DNA of 33,924 bases from Spirochaetota bacterium (GTDB lineage: Bacteria > Spirochaetota > Spirochaetia > Treponematales > UBA12059), in the NCBI GenBank assembly GCA_018815555.1, contig JAHIWF010000270.1, positions 1 to 33,924 of the forward strand, written 5' to 3'. Shown here piece by piece: positions 1 to 7,595 of the stretch (within the stretch, counting starts at the first letter, position 1; each line of letters begins with the position of its first letter). Position numbers and translations under genes: made by a program. The notes beneath the pieces are model-generated. The model was given only the letters and a program-made list of their open reading frames with translations, made no database searches and was not told the origin of the DNA.

Positions 1-351
1 CTGAACGAGGTGGAGAAAAAATCGCTTAAAAAAGACGGCGCAGCTGGTGCTGCCGCTACTGCTGCCGCCGAGAAGCCGGTCGCGGCCGAACCCAAGGTCC
101 CAGCCGGTCCGGTGGTTATCGACGTGCGCACCCCGATGGAATACAGCTACGGCGCCTACCCCGGAGCCATCAACATACCGTTGGATGATCTGCCCGAACG
201 AGCACTGGAGTTTACTGACAAGAACCAGGAAATGATACTGTACTGTGCCAGCGGGGCACGCAGTGCTTACGGCCAGCGTATCCTTAAACAGATGGGCTTT
301 ACCAAAGTAAAGAACGGCGGCGGCCTGTCCGACATTATGTCGCGTCGCTGA
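1..351 (+). CDS. Rhodanese-like domain protein, 5' end outside window
   Basis: The reading frame is open from base 1, so the gene probably begins to the left. A GTG at 10 is the first start codon inside the window but has no ribosome binding site. A Lys/Ala/Pro-rich linker of about 30 residues is followed by a single rhodanese fold: DVRTPMEY, then PGAINIPLDDL, then the active-site loop YCASGARS with the persulfide-carrying cysteine. Rhodaneses of this size move sulfane sulfur between carriers; the substrate here cannot be told. The flexible linker suggests another domain or a membrane or signal segment upstream. It converges with the diguanylate cyclase gene across a shared terminator. Confidence 0.85.
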   Translation: MNEVEKKSLKKDGAAGAAATAAAEKPVAAEPKVPAGPVVIDVRTPMEYSYGAYPGAINIPLDDLPERALEFTDKNQEMILYCASGARSAYGQRILKQMGFTKVKNGGGLSDIMSRR

Positions 352-377
352 GATTGCTGAACAGCCTGAAAAAAACG

Positions 378-416
378 CAGCCTGCCAGATCACTCTGGCC
401 TGGCTGTGTTTGTATT
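378..416. terminator. Bidirectional terminator hairpin
   Basis: CAGCC (378-382) and CCAGA (385-389) pair with TCTGG (394-398) and GGCTG (402-406) around a TCAC loop, with a small internal bulge. On the plus strand a T-rich stretch follows (TGTTTGTATTTG). On the minus strand the stem is followed by CG and seven Ts. It lies between two convergent genes and can serve both. Confidence 0.65.
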
Positions 417-437
417 TGTGGTTACAATCGCCGGACT

Positions 438-2054
438 TTAAGCTGAAACAAAAAGCCGGTTGCGGCCGTTGCGCTTTGCCTGGTACAGTGCGCTGTCCGC
501 CCTTGCAATAGCCAGCTCCAGGGCTTCGCGGCTTTCACAATCGTTAGTGCCGGCGACACCGATACTTATTGTCACTTGTGGTGCTGTAGGTGAATCGGCG
601 TGTGGAAGCGCTTGATGACACAAGGTTTGCATTAGACGTTCAGCTACTGCCTGTGCACCATCAAGGCCGGTTCCCGGAAGAATAATAACAAATTCTTCAC
701 CACCATAGCGGCATGCCATATCACCGGGACGGTGCAGGCAGCTGCGCAGCAAATCGGCGACAGTGCGCAGACATTCGTCTCCGGCCTGATGCCCGTAATA
801 ATCATTGTACAGCTTAAAGTGGTCAAGATCGCAGAGCAGGATGGATGTAAAGAATTCCGGCTGGCTCTGGCGGTATAAGCGGGACATACGGCGCAGCTCA
901 TGGTCAATATGTTCATCGAAGCGCCGCCGGTTGGCCAGGCCTGTAAGCGGGTCTATGGAGGCCTTTTCCTCCAGACGGATGTTGGCCAGCTCCAGATCCT
1001 GCTGCCTCTTGTTAAGCGCAGCCAGCAGGTCATCTATGTGGTCCGCCACCTGACCTATTTCATCGGTACGTCCGCAGGCTGTTCCAAGGCTTAGGGGCAG
1101 GCTGCGGGTAAGGCCGCGGGCGCGGGCCTGCAGGAAATCGGATATTGTTTCCAGCGGCCGGATAACCAGGCTGCGCAGCAGCAGGCGCAGCGCGAGCGCC
1201 GCAGTGAGTACAGTAAGCATGGTAAAGATGACCAGCAGTACAATTACTCTTGTAAACACTGGCAATAGGGGGCGTTCTCGCGACAGTTCCAGTGTGCCCA
1301 GTAGTTCGCCCTGCAGATTTTTGACCGGGATGTGAAAGATGCGCAGGCTGTCGCGGTTAAAAAAGACAGGTTCTATTGCAGCAGCTTCACCGGCTTCGCC
1401 TGGATCAGCGACAAGTGAATAGAATATCCCGCTGGTCAGGCCGGTGCGCTCACTGAGGTGTTCCTGCAATCTGCCGTCATAGTTCCGGCCCATGATTATC
1501 CAGCCGACCGGTTCTGCGTTAAAGCTGGTATTGGTAACAGGCCAGGCTGCCACCAAAAACAAGCCGGCTCTGCCCATATCCCAGGCCGCTGCAGCGCTGT
1601 TTTCGGTCAGGCTAGCCAGCACAGGCAATCCTGTGCCGATTCCCAGATAATCATGTTCGCAATTCCCCCAGCTCCAGAGTACCCGTGTAGATGCGTCTGC
1701 TACAGCTATGAGGTCCATATCCAACTGGGCTAGCCATTCGTCCCCAAAGTTGTCGGCAATATATTCCGGATAGCTGCCGAGTACATAGTTGCGGGTGTCG
1801 TCCCAGGCGCCATATTCTTTGGCGACATCAAGCAAGCGCTGTTTTTCGTCCTGAACGGCATTTTGAATGCGGCTGACATCATCTCTGCTGGCAATATTTT
1901 CGATCTGATTATAGCTTTGCAGACTGAGCAGCAAGAGTCCGGCAGCCTGCAGCAAACCTAGTGCGGACAGCAGGGCTGCTATCAGCAAACTTGCTTTGAG
2001 CCCCAGTTTTTGTGGTGTACGAATCATGGCAGGCATAATAAAAGCATACTGCAT
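438..2054 (-). CDS. Membrane diguanylate cyclase (CHASE4-like sensor, HAMP, GGDEF)
   Basis: 538 residues. Order: short cytoplasmic N-terminus, membrane helix at about 18-40, extracytoplasmic sensor of about 210 residues with a CHASE4-like start (EYGAWDDTRNYV), second membrane helix near 258-288, HAMP-like segment, short coiled coil, then GGDEF. The GGDEF domain has DPLTGLANRRR, LCDLDHFKLYND and the catalytic signature GGEEF at 451-455. An RPGD motif sits five residues before it, which matches the inhibitory I-site for c-di-GMP feedback. The protein should make cyclic di-GMP from two GTP in response to an extracellular cue. The start is uncertain: the first ATG (2054) has no good Shine-Dalgarno, and an in-frame ATG nine codons in gives a more ordinary N-terminus. 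Ligand unknown. Confidence 0.9.
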   Translation of the reverse strand: MQYAFIMPAMIRTPQKLGLKASLLIAALLSALGLLQAAGLLLLSLQSYNQIENIASRDDVSRIQNAVQDEKQRLLDVAKEYGAWDDTRNYVLGSYPEYIADNFGDEWLAQLDMDLIAVADASTRVLWSWGNCEHDYLGIGTGLPVLASLTENSAAAAWDMGRAGLFLVAAWPVTNTSFNAEPVGWIIMGRNYDGRLQEHLSERTGLTSGIFYSLVADPGEAGEAAAIEPVFFNRDSLRIFHIPVKNLQGELLGTLELSRERPLLPVFTRVIVLLVIFTMLTVLTAALALRLLLRSLVIRPLETISDFLQARARGLTRSLPLSLGTACGRTDEIGQVADHIDDLLAALNKRQQDLELANIRLEEKASIDPLTGLANRRRFDEHIDHELRRMSRLYRQSQPEFFTSILLCDLDHFKLYNDYYGHQAGDECLRTVADLLRSCLHRPGDMACRYGGEEFVIILPGTGLDGAQAVAERLMQTLCHQALPHADSPTAPQVTISIGVAGTNDCESREALELAIARADSALYQAKRNGRNRLFVSA

Positions 2055-2098
2055 CCAGACTGCGACAGCAAGTAAAGCGAAGATTCAGTATGTGCTTT

Positions 2099-2127
2099 TT
2101 GACAAATAATGCTGATTGCTTCATACT
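2099..2127 (+). promoter_or_regulatory. Sigma-70 type promoter for the YbjN-domain gene
   Basis: A perfect -35 TTGACA (2099-2104), 17-bp spacer and -10 CATACT (2122-2127, 4 of 6) lie between the divergent diguanylate cyclase and YbjN-domain genes. The expected transcript start is about 35 bases before the chosen start codon. Confidence 0.6.
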
Positions 2128-2168
2128 CTTGCTGTATTGTTATCTGTGCAATACATAAGGAGGAAATG

Positions 2169-2711
2169 ATGTGCCGAAAATTGATGCTGTTGGTATTGGT
2201 GCTGTTGCTTTCGCCACTGGCCCTGCTGGCCCAGCAAAAGGGTACGGTTCCGGCCAATGTTCTGGAAACTACAAGGACTTTGGAGGCTTTTTTAACCGAT
2301 GATGAATGGTATCCTACAAAATCCGATGATGGCTATACTTACCGCTATCGCTTTAAAGGTGATAACGGCAGCTACAGCTGCTTTGCCAAGATCATGCCTG
2401 AGCAGCAATATCTGCTCTGTTACATTATTGCTCCGGCCAACATAGCCGAAGACATGCGCGGAGCGGTTGCCGAGTATATTACCCGGGCCAACTATGGCCT
2501 GTATATCGGCAATTTTGAAATGGACTATTCTGACGGCGAGGTTCGCTACAAGGTCTCGGTTGATTTCGAGGGCTCAAGCCTGTCTACCTTGATGATCAAA
2601 AATGCGGTTTACCCCACAGCCCGCATGATGGACAAGTACTACGCAGGTATATTGACCATGCTCTATGGCGGCAAGTCTGCAGAAGACGCAGTTTACGATG
2701 TAGAAAACTGA
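2169..2711 (+). CDS. Secreted YbjN-domain protein
   Basis: 180 residues from the ATG at 2169. The Shine-Dalgarno AAGGAGG ends at 2163, which suits this ATG better than the adjacent one at 2166. An N-terminal hydrophobic signal ends with LALLA and QQ, consistent with signal peptidase I cleavage, so the product is probably periplasmic or exported. The rest resembles the YbjN family (type III secretion chaperone-like fold): an early FLTDDEWYPT segment, then AEYITRANYGLYIGNFEMD, then DGEVRYKVSVDFEG. YbjN proteins are usually cytoplasmic and of unclear role, so the signal peptide is a variation. It has its own promoter. No biochemical activity can be assigned. Confidence 0.75.
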   Translation: MCRKLMLLVLVLLLSPLALLAQQKGTVPANVLETTRTLEAFLTDDEWYPTKSDDGYTYRYRFKGDNGSYSCFAKIMPEQQYLLCYIIAPANIAEDMRGAVAEYITRANYGLYIGNFEMDYSDGEVRYKVSVDFEGSSLSTLMIKNAVYPTARMMDKYYAGILTMLYGGKSAEDAVYDVEN

Positions 2712-2736
2712 TATTGCCCTGCTCTGAGTTTCCAGA

Positions 2737-2766
2737 TTGACCCGGAGGGCTTCCAGGCAGTATTAT
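2737..2766 (+). promoter_or_regulatory. Candidate promoter of the panC-coaBC-coaX-panD operon
   Basis: -35 TTGACC (2737-2742, 5 of 6), 18-bp spacer, -10 TATTAT (2761-2766, 5 of 6). It lies 25 bases after the YbjN-domain stop and would give a leader of about 220 bases before panC. Confidence 0.5.
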
Positions 2767-2800
2767 TGAATACAGCCGGAAGCGCCAAGCACTGTATCCG

Positions 2801-2818
2801 GCCAGCCTGCGGGCTGGC
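2801..2818. other. Perfect hairpin in the panC leader
   Basis: GCCAGCC (2801-2807) and GGCTGGC (2812-2818) form a perfect 7-bp GC-rich stem with a TGCG loop. No T-run follows on either strand, so it is not a standard intrinsic terminator. It could be an RNA leader element, or the old 3' end of the aminotransferase remnant on the minus strand. Confidence 0.5.
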
Positions 2819-2837
2819 GGAACGGTAGCCCAGCCGT

Positions 2838-2948
2838 TTACCCGGCCAACTTTAGACAAGTCTCCAGGAAGGACTCGACCTTAGGGCGGGTACCGGCACG
2901 GACACTGATCCGGACTGCTCCTTTCTGAGAGCGGGAGACGCAGATGTT
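2838..2948 (-). pseudogene. Possible C-terminal remnant of a HisC-like aminotransferase
   Basis: Between YbjN and panC the minus strand reads 36 codons ending in TAA at 2838. The peptide contains KGAVRISVRAGTRPKVESFL, which looks like the last strand and helix of class I/II PLP-dependent aminotransferases (the '..RISvGT..e...FL' ending of HisC-type enzymes). An in-frame TAG stands directly before it (2949-2951), and further upstream lies panC in another frame, so the rest of the gene is gone. The family reading is by eye on a short segment; chance coding-like sequence is the alternative. Confidence 0.4.
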
Positions 2949-2996
2949 CTATTCTACTCGCAGATTCCCTGCCGGCAGCCGGCAAGGTGGTAGCTG

Positions 2997-3818
2997 ATGG
3001 CTGCCACCCGAAGTTCCCCCCTTCCTGTATTGATCCGAGACCCAGCTGAATGGCAGGCTTTTTGTACTGCCCGTCGGGCTGAAGGCAGCCTGGGCTTTGT
3101 GCCGACTATGGGCGCTCTGCATGAAGGCCATTTGTCTTTGTGCCACCGGGCGGCCGCCGAAAACCATAGCGTTGTGGTCAGTATATTTGTCAATCCAACC
3201 CAATTTGACGATAAAAAAGACCTGGCTGCCTATCCACAGGTGCTGGATGCCGATATGCAGAAACTGGCCGGCGCTGGAGTGCAGGCAGTTTTTTCTCCGT
3301 CGTACGAAGCCTTGTATCCGGACGGCTACCGCTACCGGGTATCAGAAGACACTGTGTCGCGACGGTACTGCGGCGCTCACCGGCCTGGCCACTTTGACGG
3401 TGTCCTGACCGTGGTGCTGAAGCTCTTGAGCCTGAGTGCCGCCGATGCCGCCTACTTCGGCGAAAAAGACTATCAGCAATACATGCTGGTGCGCGATATG
3501 GCGGCGGCTTTTTTTGTGCAGACAAAAATCGTGGCCTGTCCGATAGTGCGGGAGTCGAACGGGCTGGCCATGAGTTCGCGCAACGAACGCCTGAGCCCGG
3601 CCGACCGCGCCGCGGCCGGTGCTTTCTATACTATTATCTCCGGTGCTCCGGATGCCGGAGCGGCTATCGAACAGCTTGCGGCTGCCGGTTTTGATCCAGA
3701 TTATGTGGAAGATGTGGAGGATCCGGTAATGGGTCGCCGGCGACGACTGGCTGCCATCCGCTTCGGCGGGGTGCGCCTGATCGACAATGTGCCGGTACCG
3801 GAAGGCAGGCGCACATGA
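2997..3818 (+). CDS. panC: Pantoate-beta-alanine ligase (pantothenate synthetase)
   Basis: 273 residues, close to the usual 280. It joins D-pantoate and beta-alanine with ATP to form pantothenate through a pantoyl-adenylate. Visible motifs: VPTMGALHEGHLSL with the HIGH-type nucleotide site, SIFVNPTQF, GHFDGVLTVVLKLL, YFGEKDYQQ and the SSRNERL loop. The start is the ATG at 2997, with AAGGTGG six bases before it. The stop overlaps the coaBC start as ATGA. It is the first gene of a CoA operon whose last gene, panD, makes its beta-alanine substrate. No panB or panE is in the window, so pantoate must come from elsewhere. Confidence 0.97.
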   Translation: MAATRSSPLPVLIRDPAEWQAFCTARRAEGSLGFVPTMGALHEGHLSLCHRAAAENHSVVVSIFVNPTQFDDKKDLAAYPQVLDADMQKLAGAGVQAVFSPSYEALYPDGYRYRVSEDTVSRRYCGAHRPGHFDGVLTVVLKLLSLSAADAAYFGEKDYQQYMLVRDMAAAFFVQTKIVACPIVRESNGLAMSSRNERLSPADRAAAGAFYTIISGAPDAGAAIEQLAAAGFDPDYVEDVEDPVMGRRRRLAAIRFGGVRLIDNVPVPEGRRT

Positions 3819-5170
3819 GTACACTTGCTCCGGAACGCCCGGTTCGCGGCACTGCGCTGAATATAGCCTTGATTGTGTCCGGCTCGATTTCCTGCTACAA
3901 GGCCTGTGAGCTTATCAGCATGCTGCTGAAAGACGGGCATCAGGTACAGGTGGTTGCGACCAAGGCCGCCCTGCGCTTTGTAGGCACGGCCAGCTTCGAA
4001 GGCCTGACCGATCGCAAGGTGTATACCAGCATGTGGGCACCGCGCGAGAGTAAAACGCATATTTCGCTTAGACGCTGGGCCGACCTGTTCGTGTTTTATC
4101 CGGCTACCGCCAACCGCATCAACCAGCTGGCCGCCGGAATGGCCGAAGACCTTATCGGCGCAAGCTTTCTGGCCAACAATTTCGAAAAACCATTCTGGAT
4201 TGCTCCGGCCGCCAACACCAATATGATGCTGCATCCGGCTACCCAGCAGGGGCTTAAGATTCTGGAAGGCTGGGGCTGCAGTATCGTGTACGGCGAGTCC
4301 GGCCGGCTGGCCTGCGGCGATGTCGGTATCGGTCGATTGGCTGAACCGGCGGTACTGCGCAGCATGATACGCGAATATGCGCGTACCCTGGCGCAGACCA
4401 GGCGCAGCGGCTTGCTTCATGGCGGCCGTGGCGAAGGCGTTTCCGGCCGCCCGCCGCGGGCCCTGGTTAGCGGCGGTGCCATGACGCTGCCAGTGGATGC
4501 CGTCCGGTCTATTGTAAATACCTCTTCTGGCCGCACCGCCGCCGCCACAGTTGCCGCGTTACTGGATGCAGGATGGTCTGTCACCTATCTGGCCCATCAG
4601 AGCGCTTCGGTGCAGGACTGCGAAGGCGCGCGCATTCTCCGCTATTCCACTTTCGCCGATTTTGAAGCTATCCTGCGCCAGCAGCTTGCCGCGGATGATT
4701 TTGATCTGGTGGTACATGCCGCGGCCGTGAGTGATTATTATCTAGCTGCCGGCGGAACCGCTGCCAAACAGGAAACCGGCGACAGTTTCAGTCTGCAGCT
4801 GGCACCCAATCCCAAACTGCTGCCGCAGGTAAAGGAAATGGCCGCCGGCAGCGGCCGCAAAGAACCTTTTGTTATTGGTTTTAAACTTACGGTGCACCAG
4901 AACGAGCAGGAAGGCAGAGCGCGGGCGCTTTCCTATTTCCGTGACGGCCGGGTAGATCTGGTAATCTGGAACGACCTGGACGGGGTGAGTGGTGAACAGC
5001 ATGCCTTCAGCATCCTTGCGCCGCCACCAGCAGAGCAATCCGTGTCAGCGGCCCAGGCTCCAGTGGTCGGCCGCGGTACTACACTGGCGGAATTGTCAGC
5101 TGAAGTGCTGCGTCTGGCCGAATTTGCCATCGTTACGGTGCCGCCGGGACAGCAGGCCTCGGCGCGATGA
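3815..5170 (+). CDS. coaBC: Bifunctional phosphopantothenoylcysteine decarboxylase / phosphopantothenate-cysteine ligase
   Basis: 451 residues. The N-terminal flavoprotein half (CoaC, about 1-190) has the SGSISCYKA nucleotide loop, HISLRRWADLFVFYPATAN with the active-site His region, and the flap GRLACGDVGIGRLAE carrying the catalytic Cys. Its usual PAMNxxMW motif reads PAANTNMM. The C-terminal half (CoaB, about 210-435) has SGGAMTLPVDAVR, NTSSGRTAA, NPKLLPQVKEM and GFKLTVHQNEQEGRARAL. That last segment looks more like the FKLET...RA..AL pattern of eukaryotic-type ligases than the E. coli lysine-rich strand. The enzyme adds cysteine to 4'-phosphopantothenate and then decarboxylates the product. 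It overlaps panC and coaX by ATGA, implying translational coupling. Confidence 0.95.
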   Translation: MSTLAPERPVRGTALNIALIVSGSISCYKACELISMLLKDGHQVQVVATKAALRFVGTASFEGLTDRKVYTSMWAPRESKTHISLRRWADLFVFYPATANRINQLAAGMAEDLIGASFLANNFEKPFWIAPAANTNMMLHPATQQGLKILEGWGCSIVYGESGRLACGDVGIGRLAEPAVLRSMIREYARTLAQTRRSGLLHGGRGEGVSGRPPRALVSGGAMTLPVDAVRSIVNTSSGRTAAATVAALLDAGWSVTYLAHQSASVQDCEGARILRYSTFADFEAILRQQLAADDFDLVVHAAAVSDYYLAAGGTAAKQETGDSFSLQLAPNPKLLPQVKEMAAGSGRKEPFVIGFKLTVHQNEQEGRARALSYFRDGRVDLVIWNDLDGVSGEQHAFSILAPPPAEQSVSAAQAPVVGRGTTLAELSAEVLRLAEFAIVTVPPGQQASAR

Positions 5171-6054
5171 AGCGGATCCTACTACTGGATATCGGCAACA
5201 GTACCCATGTGCTTACGCTGTTCGGTCCGGTCGACTGGCAACAAGCAGCCGGGCTGGCCGCCGTTGCCACGCCTGTGCTGTCGCGTACCAGCCTGCCCAA
5301 CGAACAGTTGCGGCCGGCCGGAGTACTCGCCGAAGAAATCCGCAGAATCCTGGAGATCCCGTCGAACTGGCCCTCTGTTGATAGCGCAGTAACTTTGGCG
5401 GACGATCTTGCAGCCTTTGTCTGTTCGGTAGTACCGGCCCTGGCTGCCGCCGCTGCCACAGTTTTTGCTGATTTGGGTATCCAGGCTGTAGTTCTGGATT
5501 CGACTATGGCTGCCGGGGTGCTTAATCCGTATAAAGAACCGGGGCGGCTTGGCGCTGACCGGCTGGCAGCGGCAGCCGGTGCCCGGCTGCTGTTTCCGGG
5601 AAAGGACTGCATCATTGTCGACTGCGGTACTGCCTGCACTGTCGATGCCCTATGCGCCGACGCTGCAATGGCCGGTGGCTACATCGTGCCGGGGCCGGCT
5701 ACCTGGCTGGGCTCGCTGCGTTCCGGTACCGCCCAATTGCCGTCCCTGGAGCTGCAGCTGCAGGGCGAACATGGTCCGGGCCGAACAACTGCCGCCTGCA
5801 TAGCTAATGGACTGCGCGTCGGCTATCCGGCCATGCTGGACGGTCTTTGCCGTACACTGCAGGCAACGGTGTTTGTCGATCGCAGTCCGATGTATCTGTT
5901 CTGCGGCGGCTGGGCGGCCATGCTTATGGCTGCTTTGAAAGAAACGATTCCGCAATGGACGGGCATAGCGGCTGAGTTGAGCCCTGATTTGCTGGCCCGC
6001 GGCGCATTATATATGGGGTTATCAGCCTTGCCGGCCGTAAGCCCCAGTGTCTGA
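5167..6054 (+). CDS. coaX: Type III pantothenate kinase
   Basis: 295 residues. It phosphorylates pantothenate, the first committed step of CoA synthesis, and unlike type I PanK is not feedback-inhibited by CoA. An actin-like ASKHA fold is shown by [14 protein letters not shown] near the start, the [14 protein letters not shown] motif, [14 protein letters not shown] and [11 protein letters not shown]. Its start overlaps the coaBC stop as ATGA. It supplies 4'-phosphopantothenate directly to the CoaBC product encoded just upstream. It is a little longer than the typical 250-260 residues, with no obvious extra domain. Confidence 0.94.
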   Translation: MKRILLLDIGNSTHVLTLFGPVDWQQAAGLAAVATPVLSRTSLPNEQLRPAGVLAEEIRRILEIPSNWPSVDSAVTLADDLAAFVCSVVPALAAAAATVFADLGIQAVVLDSTMAAGVLNPYKEPGRLGADRLAAAAGARLLFPGKDCIIVDCGTACTVDALCADAAMAGGYIVPGPATWLGSLRSGTAQLPSLELQLQGEHGPGRTTAACIANGLRVGYPAMLDGLCRTLQATVFVDRSPMYLFCGGWAAMLMAALKETIPQWTGIAAELSPDLLARGALYMGLSALPAVSPSV

Positions 6055-6070
6055 AAATAAAGGAGCAATC

Positions 6071-6451
6071 ATGCGTATAGAAATGTTAAAAGGAAAAATT
6101 CACCGGGCTACTGTTACCGGTGCCGACCTGAACTACGAGGGGTCCATAAGCATCTGCCCGGATTTGCTTGCCGCTGCCAAATTCAGAGTCTGGGAGCGCG
6201 TGGATATCTACAACGTGACCAACGGCGCCCGGCTGTCTACTTATATTATAGAAGGCAAGCGTGGTGAGGTTTGCCTGAACGGCGCGGCCGCCCGTCTGGT
6301 GCATGCTGGCGACCTGGTCATCATTGCATCGTACTGCAGCGTCGACGAGAGCGAGGCGGACGGTCATCAGCCGACCATAGTGCTGGTTGATGAGCACAAC
6401 CGTCCGAAGGCGGCCGAAGCTCATCGAAATGGCGGCGCACACTTGAATTGA
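6071..6451 (+). CDS. panD: Aspartate 1-decarboxylase precursor (pyruvoyl enzyme)
   Basis: 126 residues from the ATG at 6071, which has AAGGAG about six bases before it; an in-frame upstream start at 6047 would lie inside coaX and is not needed. The proenzyme cleaves itself between Gly24 and Ser25 in the motif YEGSIS, turning Ser25 into the pyruvoyl cofactor. Lys9 in [12 protein letters not shown] and the YCSVDE end segment are as in the family. It decarboxylates L-aspartate to beta-alanine for PanC, so the operon both makes and uses beta-alanine. No PanM-like maturation factor is seen nearby. Confidence 0.96.
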   Translation: MRIEMLKGKIHRATVTGADLNYEGSISICPDLLAAAKFRVWERVDIYNVTNGARLSTYIIEGKRGEVCLNGAAARLVHAGDLVIIASYCSVDESEADGHQPTIVLVDEHNRPKAAEAHRNGGAHLN

Positions 6452-6486
6452 CGGCAGTCTATCTGCCGGCGCGCTTGTCTTTTTTG
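6452..6486 (+). terminator. Weak terminator candidate after panD
   Basis: CGGCAG (6452-6457), loop TCTAT and CTGCCG form a short hairpin starting at the panD stop. A six-T run (6480-6485) follows only after an 11-base gap, so termination is probably incomplete. Confidence 0.35.
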
Positions 6487-6505
6487 CGCTACAACGATAG
6501 TATGG

Positions 6506-6544
6506 GGCCTGTGGTTGGTTGAATTTTGCAACTAACTACAGGCC
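6506..6544. promoter_or_regulatory. Operator-like long dyad before the ROK kinase gene
   Basis: A 16-base arm (6506-6521) and its partner (6529-6544) match at 14 of 16 positions around a 7-base centre. The core GTTGGTTG-N7-CAACTAAC (6514-6536) occurs identically at 10899-10921 next to the ROK repressor gene, apart from the N7. No T-run follows, so an operator fits better than a terminator. It lies just upstream of the candidate kinase promoter. ROK repressors bind dyads of this general size; the assignment to the nearby repressor is inference. Confidence 0.7.
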
Positions 6545-6548
6545 TGAC

Positions 6549-6577
6549 TTGTATCCGGGGTTAGGCTGGAAGATAAT
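6549..6577 (+). promoter_or_regulatory. Candidate promoter of the ROK kinase-GNAT pair
   Basis: TTGTAT (6549-6554, 3 of 6), 17-bp spacer, GATAAT (6572-6577, 5 of 6). A second AT-rich -10-like stretch (TATATAAC) lies a few bases downstream, so the exact element is uncertain. The operator-like dyad ends five bases before the -35. Confidence 0.4.
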
Positions 6578-6611
6578 TTGTATATAACATACCTGAAAGC
6601 AGGAGTTGATT

Positions 6612-7580
6612 GTGGAACATTATCTAGGCATGGATCTCGGCGGCACCGACGTAAAGATGGGTGTGGTGGACAGTAACGGTACGATAGTCGTCAAGCAGAG
6701 TTATCCGACGCCCGTAGGCCTTGCTGGCGACAAGCTGGCTGATTATTTTGCCGAGTGCATGCGCAAGACTGCGGCCGCGGCCGGCCTGCGCCTGGAAACG
6801 TTGGCCGCGGCCGGTATCGGCGCTCCCGGCCTGGTCAATACTACCACTGGCATTCTGGATTTCGTAACCAATATCCCCTCCCTGAATGATTATCCGCTTG
6901 GTCCGCAGATGGCCAAACGTCTGAACATTCCGGTGGCAGTGGATAATGACGTGAATGCCATGGTGCTTGCCGAATTGTATTATGGAGCAGCCAGATCGTA
7001 CCGCAATATTGTAGCCCTTACCGTCGGTACTGGAGTGGGCGGCGGTCTGATCTTTAACGGTCAGCTGTATCGCGGCTCGTCTTTTGGTGCCGGCGAAATC
7101 GGCCACATGAGTATTGAGACCAATGGTCCCTTATGTAATTGCGGTAATTATGGCTGCCTGGAGCGCTATATCGGGCGTGAGGCGATTGTAGCCCGTTTTG
7201 ATGCCTTGTACCGTCATAAAAAGCTGCCCAGCAGCATCGACCGGCATCTGGAGCAAGGCGCGATAACACCACGAGCCATAGCCATGGCAGCGGCTGAAGG
7301 CGACGAGCTGTCCCTGTTTGTGATGGACGAAATCGGCCGCTACCTTGGTAATGGTTTGGCCACTATAGTGAATATTTTGAACCCGGAGCTGATTGTAATC
7401 GGCGGCGGCATAGCCAATGCCGGCGAGTTGCTGCTGGAGCCGGCAAGGCGCGAGATGTTCCGCCGGGCGGCGGTAATGCCGGCGCGCATGGTCAAAGTGG
7501 TTCAGGCAAAATTTCTTAACGACGCCGGAATCCTCGGCGCGGCTTCTTTGGCCCGGGAGGGCTCTGACCGGACCGATTAA
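6612..7580 (+). CDS. ROK-family sugar kinase (glucokinase / N-acetylglucosamine kinase type)
   Basis: 322 residues from the GTG at 6612, six bases after CAGGAG; a TTG at 6606 is in frame but abuts the binding site. The ATP phosphate loop MDLGGTDVK is at the N-terminus, followed by GIGAPGLVN, the catalytic DNDVNAMVLAE, VGTGVGGGLI, then GEIGHMSIE and the zinc signature CNCGNYGCLE, and a C-terminal IVIGGGIA adenosine loop. Unlike the repressor at 10982 it has no DNA-binding domain and keeps all kinase motifs. It phosphorylates a hexose at O6. The neighbours nagA and nagB make GlcNAc the best guess, with glucose or mannose as alternatives. It shares an operator-like site with the repressor region. 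Confidence 0.88.
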   Translation: MEHYLGMDLGGTDVKMGVVDSNGTIVVKQSYPTPVGLAGDKLADYFAECMRKTAAAAGLRLETLAAAGIGAPGLVNTTTGILDFVTNIPSLNDYPLGPQMAKRLNIPVAVDNDVNAMVLAELYYGAARSYRNIVALTVGTGVGGGLIFNGQLYRGSSFGAGEIGHMSIETNGPLCNCGNYGCLERYIGREAIVARFDALYRHKKLPSSIDRHLEQGAITPRAIAMAAAEGDELSLFVMDEIGRYLGNGLATIVNILNPELIVIGGGIANAGELLLEPARREMFRRAAVMPARMVKVVQAKFLNDAGILGAASLAREGSDRTD

Positions 7581-7595
7581 AAAGGAGAACACGCC

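Noticed and set aside
3342-4420. Two long minus-strand open frames opposite panC and coaBC
   Set aside because: Shadows of well-supported genes without start signals or domains.
6506-6544. Long dyad before the ROK kinase as a rho-independent terminator of panD
   Set aside because: No T-run follows it, and its core recurs at the divergent promoters at 10899-10921, so an operator is the better reading.
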